In this document: in pieces, positions 10,623 through 21,320 of the stretch
Numbering within the stretch: position 1 is the stretch's first letter
Layout of the letters: the number at the start of each line of letters is the position of its first letter
Assembly (NCBI RefSeq): GCF_011386835.1
Contig: NC_088794.1
Coordinates: forward strand, 89,698,009-89,762,008
Reading direction: 5' to 3'
DNA length: 64,000 nucleotides
Source of the DNA: Chrysemys picta bellii
Lineage: Eukaryota > Chordata > Testudines > Emydidae
Translations under genes and position numbers: made by a program
Notes under the pieces: model-generated
What the model saw: only the letters and a program-made list of their open reading frames with translations
What the model was told of the DNA's origin: nothing
Database searches by the model: none

Positions 10623-12204
10623 CATATGATACTCCTGTTAATACACCCCAGAATATTAGCTTTTTTTTACAGCTGCATCATATTGTCAATATTCAATTTG
10701 TGATTGAGTATAACTTCCAGATCCTTTTCAGCGGTACTACTACCTAGCCTGTTGTTCTACATTTCATAGTTATATATTTGATCTTTTCCTTCCTAAGTGA
10801 AATACTCTGCAGTTGTCTTTATTGAATTTCATCTTGCTGAATTCAGACCAATTCTCCAATTTGTCAAGATTGTTTTGAATTCTAATCCAGTCATCCAAAG
10901 TGCATGCAGTCCCTCCTATCCTGATGTCATCTGCAAACTTTATAAGCATACTGTCCACTCCATCATCCAGCTTATTAATAAAAATATTGAATAATACCAG
11001 ACCCAGAACTGATCCCGAGGGATCCCACTAGATTACGCCCTCTCAGTTTGACAGCAAACCATTGATAACTATTATTTGAATATGGTCTTTCAACCAGTTG
11101 TGCACCCTCTTTATAGTAATTTCATCTAAACTACATTTCCCTAGTTTGCTTATGAGAATGTCATGTGGAACTGGATCAAAAGCCTCACTAAAATCAAGAT
11201 ATATCACATTTGTCTTCCCCTTTCTCCACTAGGCCAGTAATCCTGTTAAAGAAGGAAATTCGGTTGGTATGGCACGATTTGTTCTTGACAAATCCATGCT
11301 GGCTGTTCCTTATTACTCTATTATGCTCTAAGTGGTTACAAATTGATTGTTTAATAATTTGTTCCACTGTCTTTTCCGCTATCAAAGTTAGGCTGACTGG
11401 TCTATAATTCCCTGGGTCATCTTTGTTCCCCTTTTTAAAGATAAGTACTATGTTTGCCCTTCTCCAGTCTTCTGGGATCTCACCCATCCTTCAGGAGTTC
11501 TCAAAGATAATTGCTAACAGTTCTGAGATCTCTTTAGCTCAGGGGTCGGCAACCTTTCAGAAGTGGTGTGCCGAGTCTTCATTTATTCACTTTAATTTAA
11601 GGTTTCGCATGCCGGTAATACATTTTAACGTTTTTTAGAAGGTCTCTCTCTATAACTCTCTATATAATATAACTAAACTACTGTTGTATGTAAAGTAAAC
11701 AAGGTTTTCAAAATGTTTAAGAAGCTACATTTAAAATTAAATTAAAATGCTGATCTTAAGCCGCCGGCCTGCTCAGCCCGCTGACAGCCTGGGGTTCCAT
11801 TCACCTAGGTCGGCAGCAGGCTGAGCGGGGCCTGCGGCCGGAAGCCCGGCTGGCAAGGGGCCGGCAGCCAGAACCCCAGGTTGGAACGGGCTGACCAGGC
11901 CGGCGGCTGGGACCCCATCTGGCAAGGGGCCGGCAGCCAGAACCCCGGGCCGGCAGCGGGCTGAGTGGGCCCAGGGGCCGGGACCCCAGACCGGCAGCGG
12001 GTTGAGTGGGGCCGGCACCCCAGACCAGCAGCAGGCCGAGCGGCTCAGCCCACTGCCGGTCTGGGGTTCTGTCCGCTGGCTCCTGCCAGCCAGGGTCCCA
12101 GCTGCCAGCTGCCGGCCCCACTCAGCCTGCTGCCGGTCTGGGGTTCTGGCTGCCGGCCCCTTGCCCCAGCTGCTGGCCCCGCTCAGCCCGCTGCCAACCT
12201 GGTG

Positions 12205-12660
12205 CTCAGGGTGGGGGGTGCAAGAGTCAGGGCATGGGGTGTGGGGGGGCTGGGTATGTGTGGGCAGTGCAGGAGTCAGGGCAGGGGGTGTGGGAAGTGC
12301 AGGAATCAGGGCAAGGGGATGTGGGGGGCTGGGTATGTGTGGAGGGTGCAAGAGACAGGGTAGAGGGCTGGGGGCATGTGAGGGGGTGCAGGAGTCAGGG
12401 CATGGGCGGCTGGGTATGTGTGGAGGGTGCAGGAGTCAGGGATGGGGTCGTGGGGGGATGCAGGGACCTGGAGTGCAAGGGGGTGCAGGGGTCAGGGCAG
12501 AGGGCTGGGGGCATGTGAGGGGGTGCAGGAGTCAGGGCATGGGGTGTGAGGGGGCTGGGTATGTGTGGAGGGTGCAGGAATCAGGGCTAGGGTTATGGGG
12601 GAGGAGGCTGGGGTGCAGGGGTCAGGGCAGAGGGCTGGGGGTGGGTGGGCTGGGATCAGG
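12205..12660 (+). repeat. G-rich minisatellite inside family A hAT
   Basis: Variable units of roughly 40-60 bases are built from GTGCAGGAGTCAGGGCA, GGGTATGTGTGGAGGGTG and GGGGGCATGTGAGGG blocks. About eight units can be followed. The purine-rich strand is the plus strand and holds many runs of three or more G, so four-stranded structures are possible. Confidence 0.75.
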
Positions 12661-13015
12661 GGGGTGCTCCCAGCCCCCTGCCCCCTTAGCAGCTCACGGC
12701 AGGGGGCTGGAGGGATACGCCCCGCTCCTACCCCGCTTCCCCCTGCCTCTTCTCCGCCTCCTTACCGGTCTGAGCAGCGAGGGCGCTGGGGCTGCTCTTC
12801 TCCTCTCCTTCGCAAGGGCCATCAGCGGCAGGGAGGGAGAGGAGGCAGGGCTCGATGCAGCACGCTGGGGGAAGAGGCGGGGGAGGGGGAAGCTTGACTG
12901 CCGGCGGAGCCTGCCCTACAGCAGCAGCTGGCATGACCAAGCTTGCTTCTGCCCCCTGTCCCCACCAGAGAGAGCGGTAGGCTGGGGGCGGAGAAGAGTG
13001 GGCTGGGTCGGGAAG

Positions 13016-13124
13016 GATTTTTAATGGCACGCTGCTGCCTGCCGGGGTCCCGCTCAGCCCGCTGCCGGGGTTCAGCAGTGGGCTGAGCAGGACCCCGGCA
13101 GGCAGCAGCGTGCCATTAAAAATC
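13016..13124. repeat. Long inverted repeat (hairpin) inside family A hAT
   Basis: Left arm 13016-13060 begins GATTTTTAATGGCACGC. Right arm 13080-13124 ends GCGTGCCATTAAAAATC. The arms of about 45 bases pair almost perfectly around a 19-base loop. The right arm is joined to the shared family A right end. The short copy at 617-920 lacks the left arm. Confidence 0.85.
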
Positions 13125-14090
13125 GGCTCACCTGCTGTCTTTGACACGTGTGCCATAAGTTGCTGATCCCTGCTTTAGCTAGTTCCTTAAATACCCTAGG
13201 ATGAATTTCATCAGGCCCTGCCAACATGAATACATCTAATTTATCTAAATATTCATTCTTTAACCTTTTCTTTCCCTATTTTGGCTTTCATTCCTTCCCC
13301 CTTGTTGTTAATATTAATTATGTTGAGCATCTGGTCACTAGTAACCTTGTTAGTGAAAACTTGAGCAAAATGCGCATTTGACACCTCAGCTTTCTCGATG
13401 TCATCAGTTGTTAGCTCTCCTTCCCTGCTAAGTACCGAATCTACACTTTCCTTCATCTTTCTCTTACTCCTAATGTATTTAAAGAACCTCTTTGTACTGC
13501 TTTTTATGTCTTTTGATAGGTATAACTAATTTTGTGCCTTAGCCTTTCTGATTTTGTTCATACATGTTTGTGCTATTCTTTGGTATACCTCTTTAGCAAT
13601 TTGTTCATATTTCCACATTTTGTAGGATTCCTTTTTGATTTTCAGGTCATTAAAGAGCTCCTGATGCAACCATATTGGCATCTTACTATTCTTCCTATCT
13701 TTCCTCCGCATTAGGATAGTTTGCACTTTTGCCTTTACTATTATCTCCTTGAGAAACTGCAAACTTTCCTGAATTCCTTTTCCTCTTAGATTTTCTTCCC
13801 ATGGGACCTTACCTACAAGTTCTCTGAGTTTGTTAAAGACTGCTTTTTTGAAGTCCATTGTCCTTATGCTGCTGCTTTCACTGCTTCTTTTCCTGAGATT
13901 CATGAAATCTATCACTTCATGATCACTTTACCCAAACTGTCTTCCAACTTCAGATTTGCTACCAATTCCTTCTTGTTGGTCACAATCAAGTCTCAAATGG
14001 CTGCCCCTCTGGTTACTTCCTCCACTTTTTGGATTTTTGCAAAATGTTGTGATGAGTTAACTTCTTATCTGTAACACGAGATATTAAATT

Positions 14091-14613
14091 ATATTTACCG
14101 TATATACTCGTTCATAAGCCGAATATTTTTGGTAAAAAAGTGATGCATCAAAGAGCAGGGGTCAGCTTATAAACCAATATTTGATGATTTTAAACTCTAT
14201 GGAATCATTGAATTGAATATCTAATACATTGTCATTTTGTTTACCTGGAGCCTCTGCAGGCATGGAGCCCCTCAGCCACGGTTCGCTGTTCCCAGCCAAT
14301 GGGAGTGCGGGAAGCATCTCAGCCAATGGGAGCTGCGGGAAGTGGCGTGCCACTTCCTGCAGCTCCCATTGACTGGGAACGGCGAACCATGGCCACAGGG
14401 AGCTGAGGGGCTCCATGCCTGCAGACGTTCCAAGTAAACAAAACGTCCCGACCCGCCAGCGGCTTACTCTGACGTCCGGGAGCCAAAGTTTGCCAACCCC
14501 TGAAGTATAGGGTCGGCTTATGAAAGGGTCATACAGTTTTTGCTATTTTTACCTAACCATCTTGGGGGGTCGGCTTATAAACGAACGGGCTAATGAACGA
14601 GTATATACGGTAA
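14091..14613. mobile_element. Terminal-inverted-repeat DNA element of uncertain superfamily
   Basis: A perfect inverted repeat bounds the element: TTACCGTATATACTCGTTCA on the left (from 14095) and its complement on the right (to 14613). Just outside is the ten-base direct repeat ATATTAAATT (14081-14090 and 14614-14623), a long duplication that fits neither the hAT nor the Harbinger rule. The words AAGCCGA and GTCGGCTTAT recur inside both ends as sub-terminal repeats. The centre is a GC-rich hairpin. No coding capacity is present. Confidence 0.75.
14242..14440. repeat. GC-rich hairpin module with CCAAT boxes
   Basis: The arms begin TTTACCTGGAGCCTCTGCAG and end with its near-complement, with the centre at about 14345 (AAGTGGCGTGCCACTT). 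Within it lie CAGCCAATGGGAG words on the plus strand and the complementary CTCCCATTG on the right arm. These are CCAAT boxes in both directions. The same module, less complete, occurs inside the hAT family C elements near 27240-27290 and 30435-30490. Confidence 0.75.
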
Positions 14614-14623
14614 ATATTAAATT

Positions 14624-15390
14624 GTACGTGTAATTTATGAACATCAGTGGGAGTTTTTGATGCATAAAGAATGCAGGACTGGGCCCTATCAGTGGTCTGT
14701 CAGATGGTATAACTGCATAGTAAATTGAAAGGGTTTATTCTGGATTTACACCACTGGCATAAAACCACTTCAGCACAAGGGCTAAGCTTTATGTTAAAAA
14801 AAGGGCAATAGTCAATACTTTGGATCAGATTTTTTGCCCCATTCCAGTGCTTTTGTAACAGTTGGTGCAAAGGGAGCACCATGCTCATGCTGGAGTCTTC
14901 AGTGGGTATGTATCTGACTCCAATGACTTCCTCCCTGCACCTCTAATGTAAAGAGCGAGGAGGAGGAATGGCACTGTGGCTGCTATCAGCTAGTTTATGG
15001 TCACTTGGAGATCATAGCTGATTAGCACAAGGTAGAGCAGCCACCCAGGCTGCTTTAACCTGTGCCAGGGCTGGAGCACAGAATCAGGAGCCAAAACTGG
15101 CAGTTGGTTGTCACCACCTTTGCATTTTCCCCCTTTCCTGTGCTGCCCTGGGTGGCTCTGTTGGAGAAGGGAGCCATCCTTCATTGTGTTCTCCCCTAGA
15201 TTCTGGCAGAGCCAGTTGAGGTTATATCCTGCTCTCCCTGGGACTTACATATCCCACAGGGGAAGCAAGTGATACAGCAATGGTGCTGCTACTCTCCTCT
15301 TTCTCCCCTGAGAGACAGCAGGCAGCAGTGAGGGAGCTGGTGAGCAGCTAGAATAGAAAGGGAGCACAGCTGCTTGGAGCATGCCTAGAT
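14624..15390. other. No recognised gene
   Basis: There are no long frames with family features. A word TGGATTTACACCACTGGCAT near 14742 resembles an old hairpin-type repeat seen at other places in the window (for example 19060). Confidence 0.45.
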
Positions 15391-15398
15391 CAGATCAG

Positions 15399-15595
15399 CA
15401 GGGCCGGCTCCAGCATTTCTGCCGCCCCAAGCAAAAAAAAAAAAAAGCCACAATCGGCGGCGGCAGTTCAGCGGCAGGTCCTTCGCTCCTAGAGGGAGTG
15501 AGGGACCTGCCGCCCCTGAATTGCCGCTGGTGCCGTCCTCTCCCTTGGCCACCCCAAGCACCTGCTTGTTAAGCTGGTGCCTGGAGCCTGCCCTG
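15399..15595. mobile_element. hAT-type nonautonomous element, family B, 197 bases
   Basis: The left end is CAGGGCCGGCTCCAGC with TTCTGCCGCCCCAAGC after it. The right end is GGTGCCTGGAGCCTGCCCTG. A perfect 8-base duplication CAGATCAG lies at 15391-15398 and 15596-15603. A 14-base A run and a small GC-rich inverted region (GGCAGGTCCTTCGCTCC against GGGACCTGCCGC) are inside. It is the shortest family B member in the window. Confidence 0.88.
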
Positions 15596-15603
15596 CAGAT
15601 CAG

Positions 15604-18289
15604 AAATGGTCCTGCGGCTTCAGGGGAAACAGTAAGAGACAGCTGGGGGGATGTTGGCACTTATTATCTCTTTGTAGTGATGGGGGTGATTCAAATTGTT
15701 AATTTTAAACATTGCAAGGTGCTGCTCAGGGAGCAGATTTTAAATTCATAGTCCAAAACAATTTAACACAGAGGCTCCCAAGACCCATAATGTAAAAGCC
15801 ACCAGTGGTTGCCCAAGCCATAGGCTAATCACTAGTGATTTACATTGATGTAGCTAAATGTATAATTTGGCCATAATTATTTAATGTAAATAATAAAACA
15901 TAACTCATTCATCCACTCTTTTGGTGGTGTTCTCAAACCTTACTGTATCTCCAGGGTGCAAGCATTCCATTAAGGTAACTTTTTCTTTCCAATTTGTTTG
16001 CTTCCTTTTTTCCAAGTGGTAATCAAATTTAAAATAATTTAAAATAATTCTAAACTGAATAGAGGAATTAAAAATCTTGTACTTTCTTGCAATCGTATTT
16101 CTTACTTTTTTGAACAAACCACATATGTTTTTGACAAAAAGTTATCTTTCTCATCTGTTCAAAGTGCCTTTCCACCCTCCAACCAATCCCATTAAAACTG
16201 TCCTCAAATATTTTCATTTTTCTGTTAATAATTTTACATTCATTCACATCTTCTATTTGCAATCCGAGAGACATTCCTGCAGCTCCTGGTAGTGTAGGGC
16301 TAGCTTTTGCCACCCTTATGCAAGCTGAGCAGTACTTTACTCAATGCATAATCTCAGTGAAGCCAGTGGGACTACTTGCAGCATCAAGGACTGCTCATTG
16401 TAAGGGTGACAGAATTGGGCCTTAAGAGATTTGCAGGATATAAAGAAGGTGTAGGTGAAGAGTCCTTTCAAATTGATTTTACAGCCGTAATTCTCTCAAT
16501 TGTACTGATGTGTGAAAGCATTTTAGCATGGCTTAGAATGGATTGAGTTCTCTTCAATTTTCTAGGCAGCTCTCAATTCTGCCTCCTTCCTCTGTGCTGA
16601 AACTAGAGCATGATTGTTTATTGACAGGGAGCTCCAATTTCCTACTTGTGTATCAGCTCCTGTCACACGACAATGGACAGTGTATTGCAAAATAGCCTAC
16701 AGCAGGACCAGGTGTAGGATTCTTGGTGAACTAAAGTTACTATTGCATCTTTGTGTAACACCTGAAAAGTGACATGATTAGACATAATAGTCTTATAGAA
16801 ATGTTTAAGTTTGTGCTATAACTGGGCTCCCAAATAACCTATAGCCAAATAACTTCATACTTGTAGTTAAATGTTTGTGATGCGAAGTTCAGTGTGTACA
16901 TGATGATACATGATGCAATAGATTATTATAATAAAGATCCCAATGATCACATAATGAAGGATTTTCATTTATGCGAGTATTGTAGACCCGGACAACAGAG
17001 GAAGTGAAATTTCATTTCTTCCACAAAACATGTTGAGAGATGTCCAGTGTTAGATAAAAAACACTGCTAATATGTGGTTCACAGATCCTTGTTCCAATCA
17101 TCTATATTCTATAACAATCTTATCTTGCTAGTATCACCAGGTTGGGAAACTGGCACATATAAAAGAAAATTTCAGTGAGATTAAAAGGCTTTTTATGCTA
17201 TTAAATGGAAAGAAAATACCCAAAAGCGTAATAGTTACTTTTTGTACATTTAACCTAATATTAAAAAAAAAATTCTATCCCCTAATAACAATGGCACAAC
17301 AAATAACAAAGATGAGAAATAAATAATCACTAAGTCAATTTGAATATCCCCGGATTTCGATATACAGTCTAAAAAGCTGTTAACTCAAGTTGACTGGCCA
17401 GGTCTTTTAGAAGCTGGAGCAATGTTCACTGCCCAGATATGATGATCACTCCTCTTAGTCTTGCTGGTTTTCTTTCCACTAACATTTTATTTCTTCAGTT
17501 CAGTCCTTTTAAATTTCCTTTCTAATTTCATTGTTTCCCTCTTAGCTCAGCTGCTTTTTTTTTTTTAAGACATAGCAGATATATCCCACGGACATTAAGA
17601 TCGTGAGTCAGGTTTACACTGACTAGCTCCCTTTTCACTGCTTTGGCAATATAATTTACTCCCACTTTAAGGCCCCTTTATACTGTCAAAGAGCTGTAAA
17701 TGGGTCTTTGTGCAAATGAGAATCAGGGCCCATAAATCCAAATATTAAATCCTTTTGGTTCTCTGAAGGTTCTGTTTTACAAGTAATATAACATAAATCT
17801 AAATAAAATGCAATTTTTATAGTAAAATGACCAAATATTGGTTGGTCAAGCAAGTGTAACAACAGCCGCCCTTGGGGCTGCCATACAGGAAAGCAGCATA
17901 TTGGGGAGCATGATGAACACTGATCCTTCATCAGTTGATAGAGGTCATTACAGAGTATGTTTTTCAGGTGGCAATCTCCAAATCAAAAAGTTTAACTTGG
18001 ATTTCATCATATCTCACAAAATGCTATCAACAGGCCATGACACCAGCCCATTTAAAAACAAAGTTAATGGCAGTATTTAATTTATTTCAAATGCAATTTC
18101 CAAAGCTTTAAAAGACTTCACCCATAAAATATGATTGTCTCAGTAAATAGCAAATGGAGAATTTCTTGCTCTGTGTATGTGCTTGCTGTCAACTGCGAGA
18201 GGCAACTAATAAGGTTCCAAATAACAAAAGCAATAGGTTGCCACAAAATTTTTGTTGGGAAGGATTTTGGGGTAGGAGAGGATACAGGC
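15604..18289. other. No recognised gene; AT-rich sequence
   Basis: No family-typed open frame, paired terminal repeat or SINE head was found. A few words near 16330-16420 (GTGGGACTACTTGCAG) resemble the old hairpin repeats near 18590 and 61640. Confidence 0.45.
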
Positions 18290-18385
18290 AGCTACTGACT
18301 CTGTAGCTGGGTGGTTAGGGTACTGGCCTGGGATATGGGAAACCAAGGAGCAAGTCCCTGTCTGCTTGATTCATAGTGATTTCAG
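18290..18385 (+). repeat. tRNA-derived SINE fragment
   Basis: The segment holds a tRNA-like head: CTGGGTGGTTAGGGTACTGG corresponds to a polymerase III A-box region and GAGCAAGTCC to a degraded B box. The same head is found on the minus strand at 27870-27975. It is too diverged at loops and stems to be a functional tRNA gene. Confidence 0.55.
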
Positions 18386-19817
18386 ATTAAAAACTCTGCT
18401 CAGAATCAGGTAGAGCAGGTTTTGTTTTCATTCCAATCCAAAATGAAAACAAATCTTGAAACTTCAGAAATTGCCAGGAAATGGATTTGTCTTCCATCAG
18501 GCAGCTTCGCTGTCAGTAGGAAATTACTATAAGAATTGAAGATATGATAAATATCCAAAAGCACTTCACTTAGGCAGGTGACTTTTACTCATGTGGTTAG
18601 TCCCACTGAGTTCATTAGACCTTTGTGTGCATAAAACTATTCACGTGTGTAAGTGTTTGCAGGACTAGGACCTGTATCAGTAAAGCCCCATCAAAATGCA
18701 GCCACTTCTAAAATGGAGGTGTAGCTAACTGGTACACCATATGTTGTAGAAGATGGGGAGAAGAAATTTTGGCCGAAGACTCTAGAGCAAACATTTAAGC
18801 TAGTGAGGAGTGTTATGGGATGTTCAGTGACCACATAGAACAAATGGGACTCCAGTTTTAAAGATCTCATCTGAAAGATAACATCAAGAATGTTTTATTG
18901 CTTATGATTACGCTAATTACATGTTTACATTTTTAAAAGGGCAGCAGGGACCTATCTAAAAGCAAAGGGAATAGATTGCTGCATCTGAAATGCTATATTA
19001 GATCTAGCCAACTGTTTCTCTGCTCTTACAGCCAGATTCTGATTGCTATTAAATCAGTGTAAATCTCAAGTAATTCCATAGTAGTCAATGAAGTTACATA
19101 CCAGTAATGGATTTCATGGAACAGTTTTCTGCCCTCACCCCGCTTCTCTTGGGCAGGGGGGCAATCACAAGGACACTTGCACCAGGAAGCAAACCTAGTC
19201 TATACAATTGTTGCATACGTACTTTTATTTACTATCTTCATCTACATTTGGTCAGTATTGAATAGCAAAGTATGTGCAGCTTTAAATAAAGAACTGTGGT
19301 ATTTTTCTATTTAGGGCTCAAATTATACATGAAATGAGTGTGAAATAATCAATGCAGTTTTTGAAAAAGTGGACTGGTGCTCCTGCTTAAAATAATCTTT
19401 GATCCAAGATCTTTGCTGCTGAGCTGTGGTCCCTACTATGTGTCACTAAATTATAGGGAGGGAGATACAACAACTAGACTAGGGAATAAAAAGTCTTTAC
19501 ACGTGGCATCTTGAAAGCCCAGTTTGTGGTGAATGCCATGTTGATATTCAAAGATGAGCTATAAGTGAATTACTGGAGGGTAGGATACAGGCTTTACTGT
19601 ATTTCCATCTGTTCTATTCAATACAGAGGGTACTGGAAGCAACATCTTTTAGAAGAAACTTGAACTTGGTAAAGTATAGGTTTTCTAACAGAGAAACACC
19701 ACCTACAAGATATCTAGACATCTAAAGCTTACCTCATTTTTACATTTTGCTTACATTCCTATGAGTGTAGAGACATGGCAGGCCAGAATTGAAAATTACT
19801 AATCCACTAGTGTTCTT

Positions 19818-19887
19818 TGTTTGTTTCATATAAGACCTATGAGTTCCTGCAATGTTTGTTTCATATAAGGCCTATGAATTCCTGCAT
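19818..19887 (+). repeat. Two-unit tandem duplication, 35-base unit
   Basis: The units 19818-19852 and 19853-19887 both begin TGTTTGTTTCATATAAG and differ at only a few bases, pointing to a fairly recent local duplication. Confidence 0.8.
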
Positions 19888-20664
19888 CAACAGATGTCTC
19901 CGATTAATATAACTCATAGATATCGTGATGCAATTAGGCTGTTTTTGCAGTGAGAAACATAATGAACTCCCCTTCACAGTATCATTAGTAAAATTTGCAA
20001 AAATTGTATTGTTTTTAAAGTATTTGTCTGGCTGTATCTATGAAAGCTATATCCATTCCTCTAGAGAGTAGTACAAGTGAAAAGCATTATCATTGTGATA
20101 AAATGCAAAAATCTTTAAGGTTTGCATATAAAATGTCAAGACAACAAGTCATGTCATCCACATGCTTCATAAGTAAATTAGCAGAGCTATCCATGTCATT
20201 AGATGACTTGAGATACGGACAGAGCAACTGAAATTACAGATATTATTGTGCTAAAATCACATTCACATTCCTGTTTTTATAAGTAAAAGAGCTTAAGGTT
20301 TGGCAGTGAGCAGAAGTAGTTTGTTATAAATTAAAATGCTTATAGAAATGGAGATTGAAATATACAGTACTTTAGGGTCATGTGACACAATGCAAAAAAT
20401 CATTCAGTGCCTCTGGGAGGGGATTCTGAAGCTCTATTGCACCCTCCCAGACTGGTTTACTCAGGATATGTCATCAAAGTGAGAAGGGTTTTTTTGTTTT
20501 TTTTAAGTTTTAATCCCAGCAGGGATTTCAGAAAGGTATGAGGAAGCCACAAGAGTTTATTAACCAGAAACTAGGACAGGAAGTTCTGGAGTGAAAACTG
20601 GCCCGTGTACAGGTACATTCCTTGGTTTGGGGTAGAGCTGGACATGGGCACAGGGACACATTCA

Positions 20665-20713
20665 CGCACACACACACACACACAAATGCACTCTCTCTCT
20701 CTCTCTTTCTCTA
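20665..20713 (+). repeat. (CA)n(CT)n microsatellite
   Basis: A run of CA dinucleotides is followed, after AATG, by CT dinucleotides with one interruption. Confidence 0.9.
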
Positions 20714-21320
20714 AGAAATGGAAAAATATATATATTGGAACTTTTTGTGGAAATGTTCTTATTTTTAAAGGAAAAAAGTGAAAATAGATATATTTTGTTT
20801 TTTTGAAAACTCTGATTTTCAGTAAAATTCAGTTTTTACTTTTCAAAAACAAAAAAAAATACTGAAAATTGAACATTTTGGCTCTCGGGTTTTGCTTTTC
20901 CATGGAAATGATGGAAAGCTTTGCATGAAATTACATTTTTTTCATAAAAATGTTTGTTTAAAAAGAAGTAATATTTTGTTGAAAAAGTTGCAATAGAAAA
21001 CGTGTGACCGGCTGTCGACTGGAGTTTATTGTTAAACTTTAACAACACATTGTTAAAGTGTCCAGAGACTTTGTTGGTTTGTCTTCTTTTGGTTGAACAA
21101 GAATCTTGTAAATAGTTTGGAAAACTAAGAGATAATTATTTCCTTACCTATGACCTCCTGTGAACTTTTCTCTTCAGCTTCCCAGATGCTTGCCACTGGC
21201 CTAATTCTCCCAGGTTTTGAGTACTTTCTTAGAAGTCATGAGTGATCTCAAATACCATTAATGTCAATAATGGGTTTGATAGCCCTCAGAATGCTTTAAG
21301 AGGTTCTCAGTACCTATGGG

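Larger units (their letters stand above)
11540..13172. mobile_element. hAT (Charlie/Buster-like) element, family A, long GC-rich copy
   Basis: The termini are CAGGGGTCGGCAACCTTTC and AAGTTGCTGATCCCTG, an inverted pair. A perfect 8-base duplication CTTTAGCT lies at 11532-11539 and 13173-13180, and CR1 is continuous outside. The first 220 bases match the 304-base copy at 617-920. The centre differs and is built of three parts: inverted and direct CCGGCAGC/CCAGAACCCC words (11760-12200), a G-rich minisatellite (12205-12660), and a GC-rich segment ending in a long hairpin (13016-13124). Open frames of up to 340 codons are by-products of the repeats. No transposase is present. Confidence 0.88.
9574..14080 (-). 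mobile_element. CR1 LINE, long antisense copy, split by hAT insertions
   Basis: Read on the minus strand from 14080 to 9574. The linker between endonuclease and reverse transcriptase is at 13915-13526, with VPWEENLRGKG and the WLHQELFNDLKIKK stretch. Sequence upstream of the polymerase block follows to 13181. The RT N-terminus is at 11487-11194 (VLIFKKGNKDDPGNYRPVS), and the FADD catalytic box lies within 10958-10770. The thumb (LVKPQLEYYVQLW) is at 10115-9912, and the 3' end carries the typical CR1 tail near 9600-9574. The two big gaps are insertions at 11540-13172 and 10154-10622, each flanked by an 8-base duplication. The 5' end (ORF1 and most of the endonuclease) is missing. Stops and frame changes occur throughout. 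Confidence 0.9.
18386..21312. other. No recognised gene; simple repeats and small duplication inside
   Basis: The stretch is AT-rich and without typed frames. It contains a 35-base tandem duplication (19818-19887), a CA/CT microsatellite (20665-20713) and an old hairpin-type repeat near 19030-19110. The rest shows nothing I can name. Confidence 0.45.

Noticed and set aside
12205..12660. CRISPR-like array
   Set aside because: Units vary in length and lack constant repeats with unique spacers; the vertebrate context excludes it.
12002..13024. 340-codon open frame
   Set aside because: It runs through the minisatellite and GC-rich centre of hAT family A. Composition (G, C, R and S rich repeats) follows the DNA repeat, other frames are equally open, and no domain is seen.
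18290..18385. tRNA gene
   Set aside because: Only the A- and B-box-like words remain; no cloverleaf can be formed, and related SINE fragments occur elsewhere.
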